DNA from: Thiorhodovibrio frisius
GTDB taxonomy: Bacteria > Pseudomonadota > Gammaproteobacteria > Chromatiales > Chromatiaceae
Direction of reading: 5' to 3'
Assembly: GCF_033954835.1 (NCBI RefSeq)
Contig: NZ_CP121471.1
Coordinates: forward strand, 1,482,501 to 1,546,500
Length of the DNA stretch: 64,000 nt
The notes beneath the pieces are model-generated. The model was not told the origin of the DNA. It saw only the letters and a list, made by a program, of their open reading frames with translations, and ran no database searches. The translations under genes were made by a program, and so were the position numbers. Positions 53,105-61,598 of this stretch are shown piece by piece (position 1 is the stretch's first letter; every line of letters starts with the position of its first letter).

Positions 53105-53689
53105 ATGAAAGGAGTTTTGCTGTTGGTTTTGTTTCTGGGCCTTGCCATGCCGGTCTTCGCGTTGGACGACCAGGTGCTGGTAACGGGCAAGGCGCGGCCA
53201 GATGGGGTGCGTATGATTGTTCTGCATGCCACCGGCGGGCCTGACTGCGTTGACTCGCGCAGTTTTCGCGGTGGCACGCTGGATGGCATTGTGGGGCATT
53301 TTCTGCGCAATCGCAGCCGCATTAGCATCCATTATGTGATAGGCCGCGATGGCCGGGTCGTCAGCATGGTGCCGGAGTCACAGGTCGCCTGGCACGTGCG
53401 AGGGCATAATCAGGATTCGATCGGCATTGAGCTGGTCAACGACGGTGATGGCGTTGATCCTTTCGCTGCGGCGCAGATCGATACCTTGGTTGACCTCTTG
53501 CTCGGGTTGCTTGAGCGTCATCAGTTGGAGCCGGATGCGATTAAATCTCATGCCGAGCTTGATGATTCAACCATTGTCTGCAATGGCGTTGCGATCAAAC
53601 GCAAGCAGGACCCAGGGGCGGCGTTCCCTTGGGAGCGGGTGTTGGCGGAGCTTCAGTTGGACTCAGACTCGGCCTCTGTGCCTCGCTGA
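53105..53689 (+). CDS. secreted N-acetylmuramoyl-L-alanine amidase (Amidase_2)
   Basis: The 194-residue protein starts with a signal peptide (KGVLLLVLFLGLAMPVFA) after a GGAGG placed seven bases before the ATG at 53105. The Amidase_2 fold shows Zn-ligand regions MIVLHATGG and SHAELDD and a late DPG, with SIHYVIGRDGRVVSMV and AWHVRGHNQDSIGIEL between. It should cut the amide bond between MurNAc and the stem peptide in the periplasm. It is divergent from the L,D-transpeptidase gene. Confidence 0.9.
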   Translation: MKGVLLLVLFLGLAMPVFALDDQVLVTGKARPDGVRMIVLHATGGPDCVDSRSFRGGTLDGIVGHFLRNRSRISIHYVIGRDGRVVSMVPESQVAWHVRGHNQDSIGIELVNDGDGVDPFAAAQIDTLVDLLLGLLERHQLEPDAIKSHAELDDSTIVCNGVAIKRKQDPGAAFPWERVLAELQLDSDSASVPR

Positions 53690-53759
53690 GTGACGGACAG
53701 GATACTCTGATTGCGACTGAGCCGGTTTGCGGTCAACATTTTGTACCCGGAAATGACGC

Positions 53760-53786
53760 ATAAAAAAAGGGGCGCTCAGCGCCCCT
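53760..53786 (-). terminator. Rho-independent terminator of the cydABX operon
   Basis: On the minus strand AGGGGCGC and GCGCCCCT form an 8-bp stem with a 3-base loop, followed by seven T residues. It lies 29 bases after the cydX stop codon. Confidence 0.88.
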
Positions 53787-53814
53787 GACTGCGGATCAGC
53801 AGACTCCGCGCGTC

Positions 53815-53928
53815 CTATTCATGATCATTGGCCGGCCCGAGAAACTGCTCGGACTCATACCACATGACATTGATGATGCCGAACGCGATGGCCAGTAGGA
53901 CGCCGAGAATCCAGGCGAAATACCACAT
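53815..53928 (-). CDS. cydX: CydX small subunit of cytochrome bd oxidase
   Basis: This 37-residue single-helix protein starts MWYFAWILGVLLAIAFGI and ends in an acidic tail. The MWYFAWILG start is the hallmark of CydX, which stabilises the haems of CydAB. GGAGG lies upstream (minus strand) and it follows cydB by 30 bases. Confidence 0.93.
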   Translation of the reverse strand: MWYFAWILGVLLAIAFGIINVMWYESEQFLGPANDHE

Positions 53929-53958
53929 GTTTTGTCCTCCGGTGATGGATTGATCAGC

Positions 53959-55101
53959 TCAGTAGGCCAGGGTTTTCTGGGCCTCGATTTCCTCGGTGGT
54001 GACGCGCCGCCACATCTTCGCGTAGGTCCAGGTGGTGTAGGCGAGGATGATGGGGATGAAGATCATCGCGGCCCAAAACATCACTGTGAGTGTCAGATGG
54101 CTGGAGGTCGCGTCCCAGGCGATCAGGCTGCTATTGGGGTTGGTGCTCGAGGGCATGATGAAGGGGAACATCGCTGCGCCGGCGGTCATGATGATGCCGG
54201 TAATTCCCAGGCCGCTCAGGATCAGCCCCAAGCCGGGGCGATCACGCATGGACATGACGATGGCGCCGCCTAAGCCGGCAAAGCCGAGGATGGGGAAGAG
54301 CAACGTCAGCGGCCAGTCTTTGTAGCCGTTGAGCCAACCCCAACGGTCCGCTATCACTTCTTTGGTGAGCGGATTGGGAATGGCGTCGGCACTGGGCATA
54401 TCGACCACTGAGTAACCATAGCCGGCAATGGCCAGCCAGATGCCGGCCAGTGCGAAGGTGGCGATGGTCACCAGGCCCAGCCCCTTAACAACGGCCTTGG
54501 AACGCGATGCGACGGGTTCTCCGGTACGCAGCTGCAACCAGATGGCGCCGTGCGTGGTGAGCATGGCCAGGCTGACCACACCCACTAGCAGCGCGAAGGG
54601 ATTGAGCAAGCCGAAGAAACTGCCGGTGTAGTAGGGGCGCAGCAGTTCATCGAGATGGAAAGGCACCCCCTGCAACAGGTTGCCAAAGGCGATGCCGAAC
54701 ACCAGCGCTGGCACGGCGCCGCCGATGAACAGCCCCCAGTCCCAGGCGCTGCGCCAGACTTTGTTTTCGATCTTACTGCGGTAGTCGAAGCCGACCGGCC
54801 GGAAGAACAAGGCAAACAAGGCTAGCAGCATGGCGAAGTAAAACCCGCTGAAGGCCGCCGCATAGACCAGCGGCCAGGCGGCGAAGATGGCGCCGCCGGC
54901 GGTGATCAGCCACACCTGATTGCCATCCCAGTGCGGGCCGACGGTGTTGATGATGACTCTGCGTTCGAGGTCATTCTTGCCCAAAAAGGGCAGCAGGGTG
55001 CCAACGCCCATGTCCATGCCGTCGGTGACGGCAAAGCCAATGAAGAGCACGCCGACCAGCACCCACCAGATGAGTTTTAGGACTTCGTAGTCGAGGATCA
55101 T
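53959..55101 (-). CDS. cydB: cytochrome bd ubiquinol oxidase subunit II
   Basis: The 380-residue membrane protein has about eight helices, with family patterns LIWWVLVGVLFIGFAVTDG at the start and VGPHWDGNQVWLITAGGAIFAAWP near residue 52. It partners CydA in reducing O2 with quinol at high affinity. It starts 4 bases after the cydA stop. Confidence 0.96.
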   Translation of the reverse strand: MILDYEVLKLIWWVLVGVLFIGFAVTDGMDMGVGTLLPFLGKNDLERRVIINTVGPHWDGNQVWLITAGGAIFAAWPLVYAAAFSGFYFAMLLALFALFFRPVGFDYRSKIENKVWRSAWDWGLFIGGAVPALVFGIAFGNLLQGVPFHLDELLRPYYTGSFFGLLNPFALLVGVVSLAMLTTHGAIWLQLRTGEPVASRSKAVVKGLGLVTIATFALAGIWLAIAGYGYSVVDMPSADAIPNPLTKEVIADRWGWLNGYKDWPLTLLFPILGFAGLGGAIVMSMRDRPGLGLILSGLGITGIIMTAGAAMFPFIMPSSTNPNSSLIAWDATSSHLTLTVMFWAAMIFIPIILAYTTWTYAKMWRRVTTEEIEAQKTLAY

Positions 55102-55105
55102 GGCA

Positions 55106-56716
55106 TCAGTCTCCTGCGTTTTCCTTGCTCGGTGCGCCTTCAGGCACGGCGCCGCCGCCGGTACCGGTATCGCGTTCGTGATGATAGCGCCCGGTGTGAA
55201 GTGAACTCGGGCCCTGACGGCTGAACTTGATCATCAGGAACATCTCGATCAAAAAGAGGGCGGTGTAGAAGACGATAAAGGCCGTCAGACTGGTCATGAC
55301 TTGATTCGCTGTCAGGCTCGAGGCCGCGATGCTGGTCGGCAGTACTTCACCGATGGCCCAGGGTTGTCGGCCGAATTCCGCCACGAACCAGCCGGTTTCA
55401 GCTGCGATCCAGGGCACCGGAATGCTCCACAGGAAGGCGCGCAGCAGCCAGCGTTTTTGTTGGATCACGCGCTTAGCGTTGTAGTAGAAGCCGAGCACAA
55501 TCAGCAACAGCATCCAGAAGCCGGCCATCACCATCACGCGGAAGCTCCAGAACAAAGGCGCGACCTCGGGAATGGAATCCTTGGCTGCGAGCTGGATCTG
55601 GTCCTCCGTGGCTTCTGCCGGATTTTCGGTGTAGCGCTTGAGCAGCAGTCCATAGCCGAGGTCGTCGACATGCTCCTCGAACACCGCGCGATTGGACTCG
55701 GTATCCTCGTCGCCGCGAAGTTTTTGCAGGTAGTCATAGGCGATCATGCCCGAGCGGATGCGTACTTCGTGATCGCGCATTAGATCTTTGAGTCCGATGA
55801 CTTCCTCATCCAACGAGCGGGTGGCGATCAGCCCGAGTGCCCAGGGGATTTTGATGGCGTCGTGGGTTTCCTCGTCCTCATTGCTTGGGTGACCGTAAAG
55901 GGTGAAGGCCGCCGGTGCCTTTTCGGTGTCCCATTCGGCCTCCACCGCAGCAAGTTTGACTTTCTGCACATCGCCGACCTCATAGCCGGATTCGTCACCG
56001 AGCAGAATGACCGACAGGATCGATGCCAGGGCAAAGCCGACGGCGACCGAGAAGGAGCGCTTGGCAAAGGCCAGGTCGCGCCCTTTCAGCATGTACCAGG
56101 CCGAGATGCCCATGACGAACATGGAGGCGGTCACATAACCGGCGGCGACCGTATGCACGAACTTGACCTGGGCGACCGGGTTCATCAGCAGTTCCCAGAA
56201 GCTGGTCATTTCCATGCGCATGGTTTCATAGCTGAACTCGGCCCCGACCGGATTCTGCATCCAGCCGTTGGCGATCAGAATCCAGAGTGCTGAGAGGTTG
56301 GACCCAAACGCGGTCAGGAAGGTGACGGTGAGATGCTGGCGCTTGGACAGGCGCTCCCAGCCGAGGAAGAATAGCCCGATGAAGGTGGACTCGAGGAAGA
56401 AGGCCATCAGGCCCTCGATGGCCAGCGGGGCGCCGAACACATCGCCGACATAGTGGGAGTAGTAAGACCAGTTGGTGCCGAACTGGAACTCCATGGTGAG
56501 TCCGGTGGTGACCCCGAGCGCGAAGTTGATGCCGAACAACTTGCCCCAGAACTTGGTCATGTCGCGGTAGATTTCGCGCCCGGTCATGACATACACACTC
56601 TCCATGATGACCAGAATCCAGGAGAGTCCGAGTGTCAGGGGCACGAAGAGGAAGTGATACATCGCAGTGGCGGCGAACTGCCACCGCGATAGCTCGATCA
56701 TGGTACTGTCAAGCAT
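55106..56716 (-). CDS. cydA: cytochrome bd ubiquinol oxidase subunit I
   Basis: This 536-residue subunit carries haems b558, b595 and d. The first haem-ligand helix MYHFLFVPLTLGLSW, the central VKFVHTVAAGYVTASMF histidine, the Q-loop region and the GRQPWAIGEVLPT motif are intact. It protects oxygen-sensitive enzymes such as hydrogenases and nitrogenase by consuming O2. A Gly/Ala-rich tail with HTGRYHHERDTGTGGGA closes the protein. Confidence 0.96.
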   Translation of the reverse strand: MLDSTMIELSRWQFAATAMYHFLFVPLTLGLSWILVIMESVYVMTGREIYRDMTKFWGKLFGINFALGVTTGLTMEFQFGTNWSYYSHYVGDVFGAPLAIEGLMAFFLESTFIGLFFLGWERLSKRQHLTVTFLTAFGSNLSALWILIANGWMQNPVGAEFSYETMRMEMTSFWELLMNPVAQVKFVHTVAAGYVTASMFVMGISAWYMLKGRDLAFAKRSFSVAVGFALASILSVILLGDESGYEVGDVQKVKLAAVEAEWDTEKAPAAFTLYGHPSNEDEETHDAIKIPWALGLIATRSLDEEVIGLKDLMRDHEVRIRSGMIAYDYLQKLRGDEDTESNRAVFEEHVDDLGYGLLLKRYTENPAEATEDQIQLAAKDSIPEVAPLFWSFRVMVMAGFWMLLLIVLGFYYNAKRVIQQKRWLLRAFLWSIPVPWIAAETGWFVAEFGRQPWAIGEVLPTSIAASSLTANQVMTSLTAFIVFYTALFLIEMFLMIKFSRQGPSSLHTGRYHHERDTGTGGGAVPEGAPSKENAGD

Positions 56717-57058
56717 CGCGCTGTTTCCTCAGAGATGGTGAGAATTTGGGTGACTTGGGGTCCAGACGTGAGCGATCTGACCGCGCAGCGCTGACCCTGT
56801 CCGACAGATTAAAGCAGGTTAGAGTCCGAGATGGTAGGTCGGATATTGTGATTTTGCTGCCGCACAAACGCAATTGGCCTGCCAGGCTCTGGGGCTGAGC
56901 TGATCGTCTTTGCGGATAATAATATGCTAAACGAATTGTTAGAGTACATAGAGTACCCAGCGATAGGCGTATTTGGCGACTTCGTGCGGCAGCACTATGG
57001 AGCCGGGGCCGCCAGCGTGCCCAGCGCACGGCAAATGGGGCTTGGCAGCCCCAAGGCA
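56717..57058. promoter_or_regulatory. region upstream of cydA
   Basis: About 340 bases lie between cydA and the end of the dehydrogenase gene, both on the minus strand. An AT-rich stretch at about 56912-56950 (GGATAATAATATGC) probably holds the cyd promoter. No clear FNR or ArcA box was recognised. A 116-codon frame on the minus strand has an Arg/Ser-rich, non-protein-like composition and is not called. Confidence 0.4.
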
Positions 57059-58405
57059 TCAGGGCCAGATGCCGCGTTGTTTTAGCACGTGGGCCAGGCG
57101 TTCGAGTGATTCCACCAGCGCGGCGGTGCGCAGATCGCGGCGCTGGGAGTCGGGCGCCGTTTCATCCGCAGGCGGGGTGAATTGACGCCAGCGCGCTGCC
57201 ACCCGGTCGGTGGCATCGTTCATGCGCACCCGCAGCTTGCTGTTGATTTCCTCCAGCGGCCAGGTGTGGTGCTCGATGTTCTGCACCCACTCGTAGTAGC
57301 TCACGGTGACACCACCGGCATTGGCGAGAATGTCCGGCAGCACCAGAATGCCCTTGTCGGTCAGGATGTCATCGGCCTCCGGCGTGATGGGCCGGTTGGC
57401 GCCTTCCACGATCAGCCGGGCCTTGACCTGCCCTGCGTTGCCGGAATGAATCTGCCCGCCGAGCGCGGCCGGAATCAGCAGATCGCACTCCAGTGCCAGG
57501 AGTTCTGCGGCGGTGATGCTGCGGCTCTCGTCAAAGCCAAGCACGCTGCCGGTGGCGGCCTTGTGACGGGCGAGGGCGGAGAGATCCAGTCCCTCCGGGT
57601 CGAGAACGGCTCCGCGCGAGTCGCTGACGGCGATGATGCGCGCACCAAGTTCGTGCAGCAGCTGCGCGGCAACCCGGCCGACCTCGCCATAGCCCTGAAT
57701 CACAACGCTCGCGCCATCAAGCTCGCTCAAGCCAGGGACCGCACCCAAGGAGACCAGCCGCTCGGCGCTGTAGACGCAGCCGCGTCCTGTGGCCTCGTCC
57801 CGCCCCTCGGAGCCGCCGAGCTCCAGCGGCTTGCCAGTGACCACCGGCAGATTGTTTTTGCCCGGGTGCATGGCGTCGAAGGTGTCCAGAATCCAGGCCA
57901 TGGTCTGGGAGCTGGTGTAGAGATCCGGCGCTGGGATGTCGGTATAAGGTCCGATATTGTCGCCAAGTTCCGAGATAAAGCGCCGAGTGATGTGGCGCAG
58001 TTCGCGCTCGCTCAAGTGCTTCGGGTCGCAGGTCACCCCACCCTTAGCTCCGCCGAAGGGCACCCGCACCAGGGCGCATTTCCAGGTCATGAGCGCGGCC
58101 AGGGCGCCGACTTCAGGCAGGGACACGCGCGGGTGATAGCGAATGCCGCCCTTGCCAGGACCAAGCAGGCGGTTGTGCAACACTCGGTAGCCAACGAAAT
58201 TCGCCAGGCTGCCGTCATCGCGCTCAATGGGCACATTGACGGTGAGGGTGCGCCTTGGCCGCCGCAGCACCTGGATCAGGCCTGGGTCGATGTCGGTCAG
58301 GTGCGCGCAGGCGCGCTCGAACTGCACATCAATGATGCGTTCGGGGTCGAGTTCGTGCGGTGCCGGTTCGTTGCCCGCAGGGGTTGGTTGCTGGGTCTTG
58401 CTCAT
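57059..58405 (-). CDS. Glu/Leu/Phe/Val-type amino acid dehydrogenase
   Basis: The protein has 448 residues from the ATG at 58405, which has GGAAGGA just upstream; a TTG start at 58420 is less likely. Catalytic and substrate parts are GPGKGGIRYHP, MTWKCALVRVPFGGAKGGV (active-site Lys) and PAPDLYTSSQTMAWILD. The nucleotide-binding fold has VVIQGYGEVGRVAAQLLHE. The family member is most likely an NAD(P)-glutamate dehydrogenase linking ammonium and 2-oxoglutarate. It lies 11 bases after glgP. Confidence 0.92.
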   Translation of the reverse strand: MSKTQQPTPAGNEPAPHELDPERIIDVQFERACAHLTDIDPGLIQVLRRPRRTLTVNVPIERDDGSLANFVGYRVLHNRLLGPGKGGIRYHPRVSLPEVGALAALMTWKCALVRVPFGGAKGGVTCDPKHLSERELRHITRRFISELGDNIGPYTDIPAPDLYTSSQTMAWILDTFDAMHPGKNNLPVVTGKPLELGGSEGRDEATGRGCVYSAERLVSLGAVPGLSELDGASVVIQGYGEVGRVAAQLLHELGARIIAVSDSRGAVLDPEGLDLSALARHKAATGSVLGFDESRSITAAELLALECDLLIPAALGGQIHSGNAGQVKARLIVEGANRPITPEADDILTDKGILVLPDILANAGGVTVSYYEWVQNIEHHTWPLEEINSKLRVRMNDATDRVAARWRQFTPPADETAPDSQRRDLRTAALVESLERLAHVLKQRGIWP

Positions 58406-58416
58406 GGGTCCTTCCG

Positions 58417-60930
58417 TCAATGTTTGCCGGGCGCCGGCGGGCGCACTGGATCTAGCCGCCAGATATCGCGGTTGTATTCTGCAATGGTGCGGTCGGAGGA
58501 GAAATAGCCGCTGTGGGCGGTGTTGAGAATGCTCATGCGCAACCAGCGCTCACGGTCTTGATAGGCCTCGGCCACCTGCTCTTGGGTCAGGCGGTAGCTG
58601 TCGAAGTCGGCCGCCGTCAGCCAGGGATCAAAGGGATCGCGAATGCTGTGGATGATGGGGTCAAAAATGCCTTGCTCGAACTGGCAAAAATGCCCGGATT
58701 CCAGCAGCGCCATGGTCTCGGCCAGCGCCGGAGTGCGCTCGATGATGCCATTGGGGTCGTAGTTGCCTCGGGTTTGCTCGACTTCCTTAGCGGTCAGGCC
58801 GAACAGGAAGAAGTTCTCATCGCCAACTTTCTCGCGAATCTCGATATTGGCGCCGTCCAGGGTGCCGATGGTCAGCGCGCCGTTCATCATGAACTTCATG
58901 TTGCCGGTGCCGGAGGCTTCCTTGCCCGCAGTCGAGATTTGCTCGGACAAGTCGGTGCCAGGTGCCAGCACTTCCATCACAGAGACGCGATAGTCCGGAA
59001 TGAAAGCAATGCGCAGTTGCTGATTGACCTTGGGGTCGGCATTCACCACCGAGGCGACGTTGTTGATGAGCTTGATAATGCGCTTGGCCATCTCATAGCC
59101 AGGCGCTGCCTTGCCGCCGATCAAAGCGCAGCGCGGAGTGCCAATGTCCTCGCCACGCTTGATGCGCGCATAAAGATAGATCAGATGCAGGACGTTGAGC
59201 AGCTGGCGTTTGTACTCATGGATGCGCTTGACCTGCACGTCAAACAGGAAGTCGGTTGGGAAGTCGACATTGCAGGCGGCCGTCACCATGGTGGCCACTC
59301 GCTTCTTGTTTGCCTGTTTGATCTTGTCCCAGCGCTCGCGCATGGCGGCATCCTCGGCCGAGGGCGCCATGCGCCCGAGCAGGGACAGGTCGTTGACCCA
59401 GTCCTCGCCGATGGTGTCGTTCAGTAGCTCGCGCAGGCCTGGATTGCACATGGCCAGCCAGCGGCGTGGGGTGACACCATTTGTCTTGTTGTTGAACTTG
59501 TCCGGCCAGAGTTCGTAAAAATCGCGGAACAGGCCGTGAATCAGCAACTCCGAATGCAGCGCCGCCACGCCATTGACCGAGAAGCTGCCGACAATGGCCA
59601 GAAAGGCCATGCGCACCTGGGGATCATCGCTCTCTTCGATCAGCGACATGCGCCGCTGGCGATCCATGTCGCCCGGCCAGCGCCCGGCGACCTCGGACAG
59701 AAAGCGCGCGTTGATTTCGTAGATAACTTCCAGCAGCCGCGGTACCAGTTGTGCAAACAGCCGCACCGGCCAGCGCTCCAGCGCCTCGGGCAGCAGGGTG
59801 TGGTTGGTGTAGGCCATGGTCTGGCTGGTAATGGCCCAGGCCTCTGCCCACTCCATGTGATGCTCGTCCATCAGCTGGCGCATGAGCTCGGGGACAGAGA
59901 TGGCTGGATGGGTGTCGTTGAGCTGGAAGCAGTTTTTCTCGGCAAAGTGGGTAAAGTCCTTGCCGTGCAGGCGAATCCAGTCGCGCATCACGTCCTTGAT
60001 GCTGGCGCTGGCGAGGAAATACTGCTGGCGCAGGCGCAGTTCCTTGCCGCACTCGTTGGAATCGTTGGGGTAGAGCACCATGGTGATGTGCTCGGCGTCG
60101 TTCTTGGCCGCGACCGATTCCGGATAGCTGCCGGCGTTGAATTCGCCCAGGTCAAACTCATCGGTGGCGGCGGCCGACCAGAGTCGCAGCGTATTGACGG
60201 TGTCGTTGAGGTAGCCGGGAATGGGAATGTCGTAAGGCACAGCCAGTACGTTGTTTGTATCGACCCAGCGTTTGTGTAGACGCCCGTGATCGTCAAGGTA
60301 TTCTTCGGTGCGACCACCAAACTTAATGCGCTGGGTGTATTCCGGACGTTCCAGCTCCCAGGGCACGCCATCGCGCAACCAATGATCGGGTTCCTCGACC
60401 TGATGGCCGTTTTCGATCAGCTGGCGGAACATGCCGTATTCGTAGCGCAGCCCATAGCCTTTGACTGGCAGTTGCAGGGTGGCGCAGCTATCGAGAAAGC
60501 AGGCAGCGAGTCGACCCAGACCACCGTTGCCCAGCCCGGCATCCATTTCGGCGGCTTCAATTTCCTCCAGCATCAGGCCCATGTCGTGCAGGTTTTTTGC
60601 GGCCCCTTCAGTGAGACCCAGGTTCATCAGGGCGTTGCTCGTGGTGCGGCCCATCAGGAACTCGAGTGACAGATAATGGGTGCGCTTGCAATTGGCGGCA
60701 TCCTGCGCGGCGCGGGTGCTTTTCCAGCGCTCCATCAGCCGGTCGCGTAGGGCAATGGCCAGTGCCTTGTAGGGGTAGTAGCTGGAGCGACAATCGCGAT
60801 CACGGCCGAAATTGTGCGCGTAATAGTGTTGAAAATCCCGCGCCAAACCGGGTCCGTCCATCGCCAGGGGCGGCAGGTCGAACAGGCTGTCGTTAGGGGA
60901 ACTCTCGCAGAGATCTTTGAACGGGGACAT
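58417..60930 (-). CDS. glgP: glycogen/starch/alpha-glucan phosphorylase
   Basis: At 837 residues it is a full-length member. The pyridoxal phosphate lysine is in EASGTGNMKFMMNGAL, near residue 690. Other matches are LGNGGLGRLAACFLDS, KGYGLRYEYGMF, VKRIHEYKRQLLN and TIGTLDGANIEI. It releases glucose-1-phosphate from stored glycogen, which purple sulfur bacteria use in the dark. The GAGTTCCCC start region has no strong ribosome-binding site. Confidence 0.96.
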   Translation of the reverse strand: MSPFKDLCESSPNDSLFDLPPLAMDGPGLARDFQHYYAHNFGRDRDCRSSYYPYKALAIALRDRLMERWKSTRAAQDAANCKRTHYLSLEFLMGRTTSNALMNLGLTEGAAKNLHDMGLMLEEIEAAEMDAGLGNGGLGRLAACFLDSCATLQLPVKGYGLRYEYGMFRQLIENGHQVEEPDHWLRDGVPWELERPEYTQRIKFGGRTEEYLDDHGRLHKRWVDTNNVLAVPYDIPIPGYLNDTVNTLRLWSAAATDEFDLGEFNAGSYPESVAAKNDAEHITMVLYPNDSNECGKELRLRQQYFLASASIKDVMRDWIRLHGKDFTHFAEKNCFQLNDTHPAISVPELMRQLMDEHHMEWAEAWAITSQTMAYTNHTLLPEALERWPVRLFAQLVPRLLEVIYEINARFLSEVAGRWPGDMDRQRRMSLIEESDDPQVRMAFLAIVGSFSVNGVAALHSELLIHGLFRDFYELWPDKFNNKTNGVTPRRWLAMCNPGLRELLNDTIGEDWVNDLSLLGRMAPSAEDAAMRERWDKIKQANKKRVATMVTAACNVDFPTDFLFDVQVKRIHEYKRQLLNVLHLIYLYARIKRGEDIGTPRCALIGGKAAPGYEMAKRIIKLINNVASVVNADPKVNQQLRIAFIPDYRVSVMEVLAPGTDLSEQISTAGKEASGTGNMKFMMNGALTIGTLDGANIEIREKVGDENFFLFGLTAKEVEQTRGNYDPNGIIERTPALAETMALLESGHFCQFEQGIFDPIIHSIRDPFDPWLTAADFDSYRLTQEQVAEAYQDRERWLRMSILNTAHSGYFSSDRTIAEYNRDIWRLDPVRPPAPGKH

Positions 60931-60968
60931 GGAATAACCTTAATAAAAAGACAGGGAATAAGGACTCT

Positions 60969-61001
60969 CGAGCGCTAGCGGCAGTGTAACAAAAGCGCTC
61001 G
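60969..61001 (-). terminator. possible terminator hairpin after the DUF2939 gene
   Basis: CGAGCGCT and AGCGCTCG form an 8-bp stem with a 17-base loop, between the DUF2939 stop and glgP. No T-run follows on the minus strand, so the assignment is weak. Confidence 0.3.
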
Positions 61002-61046
61002 GGGTTGTTGGTGGCGGATCGCGCGGCTTGCTTTGCCTTTGTACCA

Positions 61047-61598
61047 TCAATAAGAGACGGCTGTGATGCGCCAGCGCAGCGGCGCTGGGCGCAGTAGCAG
61101 GGTGACGGGCTCGCCGTCGGGCTGCTCGAGCTTGATCAGGAAGCCATGGGGAGGGTCATAAAAGGCATAGATAACACGTTCTAACAGCGGAGTCTGGCTG
61201 CTCTCATCGCGCAGCAGTCCAGCAATCCATTCGAGCTTGACCAGGTGATCAATGGCTGCGGTTCCCTGTTGCTGGAGACCTTGCTCGATCCACTCGATGA
61301 AGTGATCCGACACCTCGCCAATGTCGCTTTTGAGGTCTTTGTTGAGGCGGCGGCGAATTTGATCGCGCACCGCTCCCAGGTCAACAAAGGGGCGCAGCGC
61401 CTCCGGCGTGGCGGAACTGGCCGCGCGGCTCATGCGCCACAGAGTCCAGTAGGGGGAGGCGAAAAGTAGCAGCCCGGCCAAGGTCAGGCTGACAAGGGCA
61501 TGCCAGGCCCATTTTGGCAGGCGCAGGCGCCGGTCGCGCAGCTCGTGCCATTCGCGCATCCACCACTGCCAGCGATACTGGGGCGGTAGGTGCGTCAT
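61047..61598 (-). CDS. DUF2939 membrane-anchored protein
   Basis: The 183-residue protein has one hydrophobic segment (about 32-52, ALVSLTLAGLLLFASPYWTL), then the DUF2939 pattern SPYWTLWRMSRAASSATPEA with FVDLGAVRDQIRRRL. The soluble C-terminal domain would lie outside the membrane. Function unknown. Its start overlaps the ABC-F gene stop by 4 bases. Confidence 0.82.
   Translation of the reverse strand: MTHLPPQYRWQWWMREWHELRDRRLRLPKWAWHALVSLTLAGLLLFASPYWTLWRMSRAASSATPEALRPFVDLGAVRDQIRRRLNKDLKSDIGEVSDHFIEWIEQGLQQQGTAAIDHLVKLEWIAGLLRDESSQTPLLERVIYAFYDPPHGFLIKLEQPDGEPVTLLLRPAPLRWRITAVSY

Noticed and set aside
56709..57059. 116-codon minus-strand frame upstream of cydA
   Set aside because: Ser/Arg-rich, no ribosome-binding site, and it covers the expected cyd promoter region.
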